This document shows positions 25,445 to 34,005 of a stretch of DNA of 64,000 nt, in pieces. A program made the position numbers and the translations under genes. The stretch comes from Bradyrhizobium huanghuaihaiense (lineage in GTDB: Bacteria; Pseudomonadota; Alphaproteobacteria; Rhizobiales; Xanthobacteraceae). The notes under the pieces were generated by a model, which was given only the letters and a program-made list of their open reading frames with translations, ran no database searches and had not been told where the DNA came from. The stretch covers positions 186,001-250,000 of the forward strand of contig NZ_VLLA01000010.1 in the NCBI RefSeq assembly GCF_007830635.1, written 5' to 3'. Each line of letters begins with the position of its first letter. Within the stretch, counting starts at the first letter, position 1.

Positions 25445-26023
25445 ATGACAGCCTATGACAGCCGGTCCGGCATCGCAGCGCTGGGCCCTCCGCCACTCTG
25501 GGTCTGTGCGCTCCTCGGCGCGGTCTTGATTGCCGCCGGCTTCTTTGCGCTCGGCGACCTCGCCTTTGCCACCATCATCAGCGTCAAGTTCATCGGACTG
25601 ACCGCGATCGCCGCCGGCGGATTCGAGATCGCGCATGCGTTCTGGACCAAGGAATGGGGCGGCTTCCTGTGGCGGATCGTTCTCGGCGCGCTCTACCTCG
25701 TCTTCGGCCTCATCCTGCTGACCCAACCGGCCTCCGGCGCGCTGATCCTGACCTATTTCCTCGGCGCGGTGCTGTTCGCGTCCGGCGTCATTCGGTGCGT
25801 GCTGAGTTTTGCCTACTGGCATCAGAACGGCTGGATGATGCTGATCTCCGGCATCTTTGCCGTCATCGCCGGCGTGCTGATCCTGTTCGGCTTCCCCGAC
25901 ATCAGCGTCTGGGCGCTTGGCTTCCTGCTCGGTGTCGACCTGATCTCGCATGGCCTCGCCTGGTTGCTCTATGCGCTGCAGTCGCTGCGGACGGCCGAGT
26001 CACAAAGGAGAGAAGCACAATGA
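25445..26023 (+). CDS. HdeD family (DUF308) acid-resistance-type membrane protein
   Basis: A 192-residue inner-membrane protein made of three hydrophobic hairpins typical of DUF308/HdeD ('PPLWVCALLGAVLIAAGFFAL', 'WRIVLGALYLVFGLILLTQP', 'MMLISGIFAVIAGVLILFG'). E. coli HdeD contributes to acid resistance at high cell density; no mechanism is known. A GGGAGGA ribosome-binding site precedes the ATG. Its stop overlaps the start of the Tat-exported small protein gene (ATGA), so the two are translationally coupled. Confidence 0.9.
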   Translation: MTAYDSRSGIAALGPPPLWVCALLGAVLIAAGFFALGDLAFATIISVKFIGLTAIAAGGFEIAHAFWTKEWGGFLWRIVLGALYLVFGLILLTQPASGALILTYFLGAVLFASGVIRCVLSFAYWHQNGWMMLISGIFAVIAGVLILFGFPDISVWALGFLLGVDLISHGLAWLLYALQSLRTAESQRREAQ

Positions 26024-26340
26024 TTGCTCCCAACCGCCGCGCCTTCCTCGGTCTTGCAACGAATGCCATTGCCGCGGCCGCAATCGGCACCGTCGGCGCG
26101 CGCCTCATCGGCGTCGCGGAGGCGATGCCGGTCGACCCCGATCCCGGACGGGCCGGCGAGTCAGCGCTCCCTGTCATGCCGGCGCAGTGGGGACCGGGAC
26201 CCGGCCCGGGCTGGGGCAGCCCGGGCTGGGGCGCCCCGCCACCGCGTCCCGGTTGGCGTCCCCCACCGCCGCGTCGTCGTCGCCGCTGGGTGTGCTGGTG
26301 GCATCGCGGTCGTCGTCATTGCGGATGGCGCTGGCGCTAG
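26020..26340 (+). CDS. Tat-exported Pro/Gly/Trp/Arg-rich small protein
   Basis: A 106-residue protein. The N-terminus carries a twin-arginine signal ('NRRAFLGLATNAIAAAAIG', cleavage near 'AEAMPVD'). The mature part is low-complexity: 'GPGPGPGWGSPGWGAPPP', then a proline/arginine tract ('PPPPRRRRR'), then a Trp/His/Arg tail with two cysteines ('WVCWWHRGRRHCGWRW'). A folded or cofactor-bearing Tat substrate is not obvious in such a sequence. It is coupled to the HdeD gene by a 4-base overlap and has an AAAGGAG site. Related small proteins occur in Bradyrhizobium without known function. Confidence 0.72.
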   Translation: MIAPNRRAFLGLATNAIAAAAIGTVGARLIGVAEAMPVDPDPGRAGESALPVMPAQWGPGPGPGWGSPGWGAPPPRPGWRPPPPRRRRRWVCWWHRGRRHCGWRWR

Positions 26341-26379
26341 GACGCGTCCCGAGCCCTTGCCAAGGTGATGGAGGGAATC

Positions 26380-26622
26380 GTGCGCAACAATTACCAATGG
26401 GTCCTCGCCGCCGTGCTGGCCGCGCTTCTCGTTGCGGCGACCTGGTTCTGCGTGTCGGTCTGGCGCTCGACGCCGGCGATGCCGGTCTACGGCAACGTCA
26501 TCCTGGCCGGGGCCGCGGTCCTCGTCCTGGTGTCGGGCTGCGGCCTGATCGCATTGATGTTCTACAGCCATCGCAAGGGCTACGACGAACCCGCGCGCAG
26601 CGACAGGGCCGCGCGAGACTGA
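26380..26622 (+). CDS. Small two-helix membrane protein
   Basis: An 80-residue protein with two membrane helices ('WVLAAVLAALLVAATWFCV' and 'VILAGAAVLVLVSGCGLIALMF') and a charged C-terminus. The start chosen is a GTG preceded by GGAGGGAATC; alternative ATG at 26368 or GTG at 26365 would lie within or before this ribosome-binding site. It follows the Tat-exported protein gene by 39 bases and may belong to the HdeD operon. The family is not recognised. Confidence 0.6.
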   Translation: MRNNYQWVLAAVLAALLVAATWFCVSVWRSTPAMPVYGNVILAGAAVLVLVSGCGLIALMFYSHRKGYDEPARSDRAARD

Positions 26623-26661
26623 CCCAGTCCGCTGTTCTGAGCCTGGAGCAAGGAGCGGACG

Positions 26662-27903
26662 ATGAACCATGCGGACGTCCCGATCCGATTGCTGGCGGCA
26701 GGTCTCATGATCGTGCTGACCGGCGGGGCCGCCCGGACGCAGCCTGCCGCCTCCGCGCCTTCAGTCGGGATCGTCGAAGCGACACGGCGTCCGATCACCG
26801 AGAGCAGCGAGTTTCTCGGCCGCATCGAGGCGATCAACCGGGTCAACGTTGCCGCCCGCGTCACCGCTTTTCTGGAACAGCGGCTCTTCAACGAGGGCGC
26901 GGAGATCAAGAAAGGTGACCAGCTCTATCGCCTCGAGCGCGGTCCATTCGAAGCCGATCTTGCGGCCAAGAAGGCGCAGGTGGCGCAGCTCGAGGCCACG
27001 CTGGAGAATGCAAGGCTGACGACCGAGCGCGCACGGACCCTGCTCGGCGGACCGGCCGGGCAGCAGTCGACCTATGACGCCGCGATTGCAAACCAGCGCA
27101 GCCTGGAAGCCCAGGTGCAGGCCGCGCAGGCGCAGGTCCAGGCCTCGCAGATCAACCTCGACTACACCGTGATCAGCGCGCCGATCGACGGCAAGATCGG
27201 ACGCACGGCGGTGACGGAAGGCAACATCGTCAGCCCCTCGTCGGGCGTGCTGACCACGATCGTCAGCCAGGATCCGATGTACGTCACGTTTCCCGTGCCG
27301 CTGCGCCAGGGACTCGAGCTGCGCGAGCGATACGGTCCGCAAGGCGGACTTGAGGCGGTGGTGATCCGATTGCGGCTGCCCGACGGGCGCATGTACGGCC
27401 AGTCCGGCAAGCTGAACTTCGTCGACAACAGCATCGCGCAAAACACCGACACGATCACGGTGCGGGGTGAGATCGCCAATCCGATCCTGCGCGCCTCCTC
27501 CGCGGCAGGCGTCATCACCCACGAGCTGACGGACGGCGAGTTCGTGACCGTCGTGCTCGAAGGGGTCCAGCCCATCGAGGTGCTGGCGATCCCGCGCTCG
27601 GCGGTGCTGTCCGACCAGCGGGGCGACTACGTCCTCGTGGTGGGCACGGGCAACAAGGCCGAGCAGCGGCGCATTCAGCTCGGACAATCGACAACGACGA
27701 TTGCCGCGGTCATCGACGGGCTTGCGGCCGGCGACAAGGTGATCGCGGAAGGCCTGCAGCGGGTTCGTGCCGGCCAGACCGTCACCCCGGATCCGGCAAG
27801 CGCACTCATTCTGTCGAGCATGAAGGGCGCAGCGACCGGACCGGCGCCACCGGCCGACCACGGCACCCTCCTCCCGACACGCCCGGCGGACGGCAGCCCA
27901 TGA
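26662..27903 (+). CDS. RND periplasmic adaptor (AcrA/MexA-type)
   Basis: A 413-residue membrane fusion protein with a signal peptide but no lipobox cysteine ('LLAAGLMIVLTGGAARTQ'). The lipoyl halves ('FLGRIEAINRVNVAARV' and 'VISAPIDGKIGRTAVTEG') flank an alpha-helical hairpin (about 90-160), and beta-barrel and membrane-proximal domains follow ('VLAIPRSAVLSDQRGDYVLVV'). It overlaps the pump gene by 4 bases. With the pump it would form an AcrAB/MexAB-type multidrug exporter, needing an outer-membrane channel encoded elsewhere. Confidence 0.94.
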   Translation: MNHADVPIRLLAAGLMIVLTGGAARTQPAASAPSVGIVEATRRPITESSEFLGRIEAINRVNVAARVTAFLEQRLFNEGAEIKKGDQLYRLERGPFEADLAAKKAQVAQLEATLENARLTTERARTLLGGPAGQQSTYDAAIANQRSLEAQVQAAQAQVQASQINLDYTVISAPIDGKIGRTAVTEGNIVSPSSGVLTTIVSQDPMYVTFPVPLRQGLELRERYGPQGGLEAVVIRLRLPDGRMYGQSGKLNFVDNSIAQNTDTITVRGEIANPILRASSAAGVITHELTDGEFVTVVLEGVQPIEVLAIPRSAVLSDQRGDYVLVVGTGNKAEQRRIQLGQSTTTIAAVIDGLAAGDKVIAEGLQRVRAGQTVTPDPASALILSSMKGAATGPAPPADHGTLLPTRPADGSP

Positions 27904-30900
27904 TATCGGACGTCTTCGTCGACCGCCCGCGGCTATCGATGGTGATCGCTCTCATCATCACCATCGCCGGCGCGCTGGCGCTCACGCAGATTCCGGTGGC
28001 GCAGTTTCCGGATATCGTGCCGCCTCAGGTCACCGTGGCCGCGACCTTCCCCGGCGCCTCGGCCGAAGTGGTGGAGAGCAGCGTCGCCCAGCCGCTGGAG
28101 GCCCAGGTCATCGGCGTCGACCGCGCGCTGTACATGAAATCGACCAGCGCCAACGACGGCAGCTACACGCTGACGGTTTCGTTCGCGCTTGGCACCAATC
28201 CCGACATCAACACCGTCAACGTCAACAATCGCGTGCAGAGCGCGCTGTCGCAATTGCCCACGGAGGTGCAGCAGCAGGGCGTGACGGTGCAGAAGCGATC
28301 CTCCTCGATCCTGCAGTTTCTGGTGCTGTACAGTGCCGATGGCCGGCAGGATCCGCTCTTCATCACCAATTACGCCATCATCAACGTGCTCGACGCGATT
28401 GCCAGCACGCCCGGGGTCGGCCAGGCCAATCTGTTCGCCAAGATGAACTATTCGATGCGGATCTGGTTCGATACGCAGCGGCTCACCAGCCTCGGCCTGA
28501 CCCCGACGGATGTGATCGCCGCAATCCGCGCGCAGAGCGTCCAGGCTCCCGTCGGCCGTATCGGGGCGCGGCCGATCAGCAACGATCAGCAGTTCCAGTT
28601 CAACGTGCAGACACTGGGCCGGCTCGCCACCGTCGACCAATTCGCCAACATCGTGCTGCGCGCCAATCCGGACGGATCATCGCTGCTGGTGAAGGACGTC
28701 GCCCGCGTCGAGATGGGCGCACAAAATCTCGACAGCGAAGCGCGGATCGACGGGCGCGCCGCCGTCCCGATCGCGATCTATCTCGCGCCGGGCGCCAATG
28801 CGGTGACCACCGCGCGCGCGGTGGCGGAGACGATGCAGCGGCTGTCCGCCCGGTTTCCCGCAGGCCTCAGCTATCTCGTGCAATACGACTCCACGAGTTT
28901 CGTCCGCGACACAATCGCGGAGGTGTTGCGGACGCTGGGCGAGGCGTTCGTCCTCGTGGTGGTCGTGGTCTATTTGTTCCTCGGAAACCTCAGAGCCACG
29001 GCGATTCCGGCCGTCGCCGTACCGGTCAGCCTGGTGGGCACCTTCGCCGTCCTGCTGACCTTCGGCTATTCGGCCAACACCGTGTCCCTGCTCGCCATGG
29101 TGCTCGCCATCGGCATCGTCGTCGACGATGCCATCGTCGTGGTGGAAAACGTCGAGCGCGTCATGGCGGAAGAGCCCGACCTGTCGCCGGCGGAGGCCAG
29201 CAAGAAGGCCATGAGGCAGATCACCGCGCCGATCATCGCCATCACCCTGGTGCTGCTCTCGGTGTTCGTCCCGATCGCATTCATTCCCGGCATCTCGGGC
29301 ACGCTGTTCCGTCAGTTCGCGGTGACCATCAGCGCCGCCATGATGATCTCGGCATTGAATGCGCTCACGCTCTCGCCGGCGCTGTGCGCCCTGCTGCTGC
29401 GCCACGGCGGCCCGCGCCGAGGTCTCATCGGCCGCGTGCTCGGCGGGATCGACTGGGTGCGCGATCGCTACAGCGGCGGCGTCCGCCACCTGGTGCGTAT
29501 GGCCGCCTTGTCACTGCTGCTCGTCGCGGTCTTTGCCGGCGGGATCTTCGGCCTGTCGCTGGTCACGCCGACGGGCTTCCTGCCGGAAGAGGACCAGGGT
29601 GCCTTCTTCACCTCGGTGCAGTTGCCCGATGGCGCTTCGGTGGCGCGGACCAGCGCGGTCACACAGCAGGTCGAAGACATCCTGAAACAGATACCGGCCG
29701 TCGACCACGTCCTGGCGGTGATCGGCTTTTCGCTGCTCGACGGCGCCTCGGAGCCGAACAGCGCGCTGGTGGTGGCGCGCCTGAAACCCTTCGCCGACCG
29801 AAAGGCGGCGGCGGATTCGGCGCAGGCGCTGATCGCCAGGATGTTTGCAGCCGGCGCGCAGATTCGAGAGGCCAACGTGCTGCCGTTCAACCTGCCGCCG
29901 ATCATCGGGCTCTCGACCGGAGGCGGATTCGAATATCAGCTGCAGGCGCTGGAGGGACAGAGTCCGGCCGCGATCTCCAGCGTGACGAACGCGCTGATCG
30001 GCGCCGCCAATGCCGATCCACGGCTCGCGCGCGTGTTCTCGACATTCACCGCGACCAACCCGTCGCTCTATCTCGATATCGACCGCCGCAAGGCCCAGGC
30101 GCTGGGCGTCACCATCAGCGACATCTTCACCGCGCTGCAGGCCACGCTCGGCGGCATCTATGTCAACAATTTCAACCTGTTCGGCCGAACCTGGCAGGTC
30201 AATCTTCAAGGCGAGGCGTTCGACCGGGCCGACACCTCGGACATCTGGCGGATCTATGTGCGCAACAGCACCGGCGAGATGGTGCCGCTGCGATCGCTGG
30301 CCGGGCTGAAGATCGTCACCGGACCGCAGGTCATCACCCGCTACAACAACTATCGCTCGGTGACCGTCAACGGCAGCCCGGCGCCGAACATCTCCTCGGG
30401 CACCGCGATGGCTGCCATGACTGAGATCTCCGATGCCGTGCTGCCGTCCGGTTACACTTTTGCATGGACCGGCACCGCCTATCAGGAGCAACAGGCCGCC
30501 GGCCAGACCGGCATCGTGCTGATGCTCGCCGTCCTGTTCGCCTATTTGTTCCTGGTCGCGCTCTATGAGAGCACGGTGATCCCCATCCCTGTGCTGCTCT
30601 CGGTCGTCGTCGGCGTGCTCGGATCCTATCTCGGCATCAAGGTCGCCGGGCTTAACCTCGATCTCTATGGCCAGATCGGCCTGGTGGTCCTGATCGCACT
30701 CGCCGCCAAGAACGGTATCCTGATCGTCGAATTCGCGAAGGAGCAGCGCGAGGCGGGGATGGCGCTCGATGAGGCCGCAGTCCAGGGCGCCCATATGCGC
30801 TTTCGCGCCGTCATGATGACCTCGGCCGCCTTCATCCTCGGCCTGCTGCCGCTCGTCGTCGCAACGGGCGCAGCCGCGCTCAGCCGTCGCGCGGTGGGCA

Positions 30901-31052
30901 CGGCGGTGTTTGCCGGCATGCTGGCCGCGAGCTCGATCGGGATATTCATGGTGCCGATGCTCTATGTGGTCTTTCAACGCATCCGCGAACGCACGAAAGC
31001 GGCTTTCAAATCAAGCCATCGGCCGACTTCGCCCGACCGCGATGCGGTCTAG
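27900..31052 (+). CDS. RND multidrug efflux permease (AcrB/MexB, HAE1 family)
   Basis: A 1050-residue RND pump of the hydrophobe/amphiphile efflux type. The start 'MISDVFVDRPRLSMVIALII' is the usual HAE1 N-terminus. The helix-4 proton-relay Asp pair is in 'GIVVDDAIVVVENVERVM', and 'AAKNGILIVEFAKEQRE' near helix 10 is a family signature. Length matches AcrB (1049). It is translationally coupled to the adaptor gene. It acts as a proton-driven trimer in the inner membrane. It differs clearly from the other RND pump in the window (9544-12609). Confidence 0.95.
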   Translation: MISDVFVDRPRLSMVIALIITIAGALALTQIPVAQFPDIVPPQVTVAATFPGASAEVVESSVAQPLEAQVIGVDRALYMKSTSANDGSYTLTVSFALGTNPDINTVNVNNRVQSALSQLPTEVQQQGVTVQKRSSSILQFLVLYSADGRQDPLFITNYAIINVLDAIASTPGVGQANLFAKMNYSMRIWFDTQRLTSLGLTPTDVIAAIRAQSVQAPVGRIGARPISNDQQFQFNVQTLGRLATVDQFANIVLRANPDGSSLLVKDVARVEMGAQNLDSEARIDGRAAVPIAIYLAPGANAVTTARAVAETMQRLSARFPAGLSYLVQYDSTSFVRDTIAEVLRTLGEAFVLVVVVVYLFLGNLRATAIPAVAVPVSLVGTFAVLLTFGYSANTVSLLAMVLAIGIVVDDAIVVVENVERVMAEEPDLSPAEASKKAMRQITAPIIAITLVLLSVFVPIAFIPGISGTLFRQFAVTISAAMMISALNALTLSPALCALLLRHGGPRRGLIGRVLGGIDWVRDRYSGGVRHLVRMAALSLLLVAVFAGGIFGLSLVTPTGFLPEEDQGAFFTSVQLPDGASVARTSAVTQQVEDILKQIPAVDHVLAVIGFSLLDGASEPNSALVVARLKPFADRKAAADSAQALIARMFAAGAQIREANVLPFNLPPIIGLSTGGGFEYQLQALEGQSPAAISSVTNALIGAANADPRLARVFSTFTATNPSLYLDIDRRKAQALGVTISDIFTALQATLGGIYVNNFNLFGRTWQVNLQGEAFDRADTSDIWRIYVRNSTGEMVPLRSLAGLKIVTGPQVITRYNNYRSVTVNGSPAPNISSGTAMAAMTEISDAVLPSGYTFAWTGTAYQEQQAAGQTGIVLMLAVLFAYLFLVALYESTVIPIPVLLSVVVGVLGSYLGIKVAGLNLDLYGQIGLVVLIALAAKNGILIVEFAKEQREAGMALDEAAVQGAHMRFRAVMMTSAAFILGLLPLVVATGAAALSRRAVGTAVFAGMLAASSIGIFMVPMLYVVFQRIRERTKAAFKSSHRPTSPDRDAV

Positions 31053-31257
31053 ACCCGGCCATTGGCTATGCCCATTGCATCCGGACCCGCCGCCCGAAAA
31101 CGACCTTCGGCCCGCACGCCGCACCCGGTTCGTGCGATGAACGAAAAAGCGCGGAGATCTTTCGCAATCCGTCCTCCGGACGAGGAACGAGCGAGCCGCA
31201 CCTCGTTGAAAATCTCGCAGCATCTTTCGCCCCCGGATCCTTCGCGCATAACCTGCG

Positions 31258-31386
31258 TCATTTCGGAGCGATCCAGAGCCGCAAGGCGAGCGAAATCAGC
31301 GCCACCGTGCCGACGCCACCGAGCCAGAGTGCCACGAACCACAACAGGCGTTGCGCGAGCGGGTGCGGATTCCGATCGGGTTGCAT
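31258..31386 (-). CDS. DUF2474 family small subunit of cytochrome bd (CydX-like)
   Basis: A 42-residue protein read by hand on the minus strand: a polar N-terminus ('MQPDRNPHPLAQR'), one membrane helix ('LLWFVALWLGGVGTVALISL') and a short tail ending 'LWIAPK'. Its ATG overlaps the cydB stop (ATGA). Single-helix DUF2474 proteins are regularly encoded after cydB of cyanide-insensitive bd oxidases and resemble CydX, which stabilises the haem site. Position, size and sequence all agree. The terminal part of the cyd operon is therefore cydA-cydB-DUF2474. Confidence 0.85.
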   Translation of the reverse strand: MQPDRNPHPLAQRLLWFVALWLGGVGTVALISLALRLWIAPK

Positions 31387-32396
31387 CAATGATACCCGCT
31401 TTCAGGCCGTACCTTGCCACGAAACACCCAATAGGCCCACGCGGTATAGCCGAGGATCAGGGGGATCAGCACGGAGACGCCGAACAGCAAGAAGATCTGG
31501 CTGTTCGGCGGCGCGGCCGCCTGCCAGATCGTGATGCTCTGCGGCACGATGAAGGGATACATGCTGATGCCAAGCCCGGCATAGGACAGCGCGAATAGTG
31601 CAAGCGACAGAAAGAACGGCTGGTAGTCGTATTTGTTCGCGAGCGCGCGGAGCAGCAACACCGTGACAGCGGCGACCGCGATCGGCACCGGCGCCGTGAA
31701 GATGATATTCGGCCAGGCGAACCAGCGCTGCGTGTACTGCACATGCAGGAGCGGCGTTGCGATGCTGACCGCAACGATCGCCCCCAACATAGCAAACAAC
31801 AATAGCCAGCTCAGGCGATAGGCGCGGTCGCGCAATCTCCCTTCGGTCTTCATGACGAGCCAAGTCGCGCCGAGCAGCGCATAGCCGATCACGAGCGACA
31901 CGCCGGTAAGGATCGAGAACGGCGTCAGCCAATCCCACCAGCCGCCCGCATAATGCCGCGCCTCGACTTTCACGCCCTGCAGGATGGCGCCGAGCGCGAC
32001 GCCCTGCGCCAGCGCCGCAAGCCACGAGCCGCCGGCAAAGGCGAGGTCCCAGGGGTTGCGTTCTCCTTGCGCCCGCCAGCGGAATTCGAAGGCGACGCCG
32101 CGGAAGACGAGCGCGATGAGCATCGCGATCATGGGCGTATAGAGCGCGGGCATCAGCACGGCGTAGGCGAGCGGAAATGCCGCCATCACGCCGCCGCCGC
32201 CGAGCACGAGCCAGGTCTCATTGCCGTCCCACACCGGCGCTACGCTGTTCATGACCACGTCGCGGTCGGCTTTCGCTGGAAACAACGGAAACAGGATGCC
32301 GAGCCCGAGGTCAAAGCCGTCCATCACCACATAGACGAACACGGCAAAGGCAATGATGAGCGCCCAAACCGTTGCGAGGTCGATGGCGAGGCTCAC
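31386..32396 (-). CDS. cydB: Cytochrome bd ubiquinol oxidase subunit II
   Basis: A 336-residue, eight- to nine-helix subunit. It begins with 'MSLAIDLATVWALIIAFAV' and has the conserved 'VMDGFDLGLGIL', 'WDGNETWLVLGGG' and 'FRGVAFEFR' motifs. It pairs with CydA in the inner membrane to oxidise quinol and reduce oxygen without proton pumping. Its start overlaps the cydA stop by 4 bases, and the DUF2474 gene overlaps its own stop. The short form matches the CIO (cyanide-insensitive) branch. Confidence 0.96.
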   Translation of the reverse strand: MSLAIDLATVWALIIAFAVFVYVVMDGFDLGLGILFPLFPAKADRDVVMNSVAPVWDGNETWLVLGGGGVMAAFPLAYAVLMPALYTPMIAMLIALVFRGVAFEFRWRAQGERNPWDLAFAGGSWLAALAQGVALGAILQGVKVEARHYAGGWWDWLTPFSILTGVSLVIGYALLGATWLVMKTEGRLRDRAYRLSWLLLFAMLGAIVAVSIATPLLHVQYTQRWFAWPNIIFTAPVPIAVAAVTVLLLRALANKYDYQPFFLSLALFALSYAGLGISMYPFIVPQSITIWQAAAPPNSQIFLLFGVSVLIPLILGYTAWAYWVFRGKVRPESGYH

Positions 32397-33790
32397 TGGC
32401 TCACCCCTTCGATCGCGGGCGTGATGCCCGCCGTACGTGTCGGCATCTCGTGCGGTGGTCCGACTTCACCGGGATGCGGAGGCTGCGCCATCAGCCGCAA
32501 CAGATAGGTCACGCCGGCGGCATACACGACGAAATAGACGATGACAAAGGCGAGCAGTGAGGAGCCGACGGCAGGGGCCGCCAGAGGTGAGGCGGATTCA
32601 GAAGTCCGTAGCAGATTGTACACCGTAAACGGTTGCCGGCCGGTCTCGGTGGTGATCCAGCCCGCGAGCACGGCGATGAAGCCGGCCGGTCCCATCAGAA
32701 CAGCAAAGACATGCAACAACCGCGAGTCGAACAAACTGCCACGCCAGCGGCACCAGAGGCTGAACAGGCCGAGGCCGAACATCAGGAAGCCCATGCCGAC
32801 CATGATCCGGAACGACCAGAAGGTGATCGGCACCGGGGGCCAGTTTTCACGCGGCACGGTGTCGAGGCCCGGCATCGGCGCATCCGGCGAATGTTTCAGG
32901 ATCAGCGAGCCCAGCTTGGGAATTTCGAGGGCGTATTTGACCTTGCCTTCCTGCTGGTCAGGCAGGCCGAACAGGATCAGCGGCGCACCACCGGGATGGC
33001 TCTGGTAATGTCCTTCCATCCCCATGATCTTCACGGGCTGGTGCTCCAGCGTGTTGAGGCCGTGCTGGTCGCCGGCGATAATCTGGATCGGCGCCACCAG
33101 GGTGGCCATCCACATTGCCATGGAGAACATCACGCGGGAGCCGGCGAGATGTGGGTTGCGCAATAGATGAAACGCGCCGACCGCGCCGACCACCAGCGCC
33201 GTGGTGAGGTAGGCCGCCAGCACCATATGGACAAGGCGATAGGGAAAGGACGGGTTGAAGATCACCTTGAGCCAATCCGCCGCAACGAACTGGCCGTCGG
33301 CGTTCACCGCATAGCCAGCTGGGGTCTGCATCCAGGAGTTGGAGGAGAGAATCCAGAACGCCGAGATCAGCGTGCCGATCGCGACCATCAGCGTCGCCAG
33401 GAAATGCAGCCGGGGGCCGACGAGCTTGAGGCCGAACAGCATCACGCCGAGGAAGCCGGCCTCGAGGAAGAACGCTGTGAGCACCTCATAGGCCATCAGC
33501 GGGCCGATCACGGGGCCGGTCTTGTCGGCGAAGGCCGACCAGTTGGTCCCGAACTGGTAGGCCATCACGATGCCCGACACCACGCCCATTCCGAAGGCGA
33601 TCGCAAAGATCTTGAGCCAGTAATTGAACAGGTTGAGGAAGACTTCGCGTCCGGTCAAAAGCCACCGCGCTTCCAGCACCGCGAGGTAACTTGCAAGCCC
33701 GATCGAGAACGAGGGGAACACGATGTGGAACGACATCGTGAACGCAAATTGTGCGCGGGCGAGCGTGACCGCATCCCATCCTTCGAACAT
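32393..33790 (-). CDS. cydA: Cytochrome bd ubiquinol oxidase subunit I, CIO type
   Basis: A 465-residue haem-bearing subunit. Haem ligands and quinol site are visible: His18/22 region 'FAFTMSFHIVFPSFSIG', 'GDQHGLNTLEHQPVKI' at the start of the Q-loop, and 'GRQPFTVYNLLRT' after it. The Q-loop is short, as in the cyanide-insensitive CIO subfamily (CioA). The enzyme supports respiration at low oxygen or with cyanide or nitric oxide present. It is first in a cydA-cydB-DUF2474 operon. No cydDC genes for assembly are nearby. Confidence 0.96.
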   Translation of the reverse strand: MFEGWDAVTLARAQFAFTMSFHIVFPSFSIGLASYLAVLEARWLLTGREVFLNLFNYWLKIFAIAFGMGVVSGIVMAYQFGTNWSAFADKTGPVIGPLMAYEVLTAFFLEAGFLGVMLFGLKLVGPRLHFLATLMVAIGTLISAFWILSSNSWMQTPAGYAVNADGQFVAADWLKVIFNPSFPYRLVHMVLAAYLTTALVVGAVGAFHLLRNPHLAGSRVMFSMAMWMATLVAPIQIIAGDQHGLNTLEHQPVKIMGMEGHYQSHPGGAPLILFGLPDQQEGKVKYALEIPKLGSLILKHSPDAPMPGLDTVPRENWPPVPITFWSFRIMVGMGFLMFGLGLFSLWCRWRGSLFDSRLLHVFAVLMGPAGFIAVLAGWITTETGRQPFTVYNLLRTSESASPLAAPAVGSSLLAFVIVYFVVYAAGVTYLLRLMAQPPHPGEVGPPHEMPTRTAGITPAIEGVSQ

Positions 33791-34005
33791 GAAGCACCTC
33801 TATCTTCGATCCAGCACGTTCCCTTTCGGACTCTCGAACACAACGCACGTTGTCGTCGCATGCGCGATCAGCCGGTCCTTTACATCGGTGATGCCACGCG
33901 CCATGCCGGGCCCGATGCACTTATCATTCTTCAGAAAGGGGGTTGCCGGGTCAAGCCCGACAACGACAAAAGCAACTACGCTCCCTTGGCTTCGGATCGT
34001 CCGCG
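33791..34005. promoter_or_regulatory. cydA: cydA upstream region
   Basis: About 215 bases between the cydA start and the end of the next gene, which is transcribed in the same direction. It should hold the cyd promoter. No Fnr/FixK box (TTGA-N6-TCAA) was found by eye. The distal part contains a palindrome described separately. Confidence 0.4.
33942..33964. repeat. REP-like palindrome or terminator
   Basis: GTTGCCGGG-TCAAG-CCCGACAAC forms a 9-bp stem with one mismatch and a 5-base loop, 40 bases past the dehydrogenase stop. Similar 'GCCGGGTCAAGCCCGGC' palindromes are common between genes in Bradyrhizobium and relatives. It may end transcription of the CoA operon, but the flanking T run is weak. 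Confidence 0.5.
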
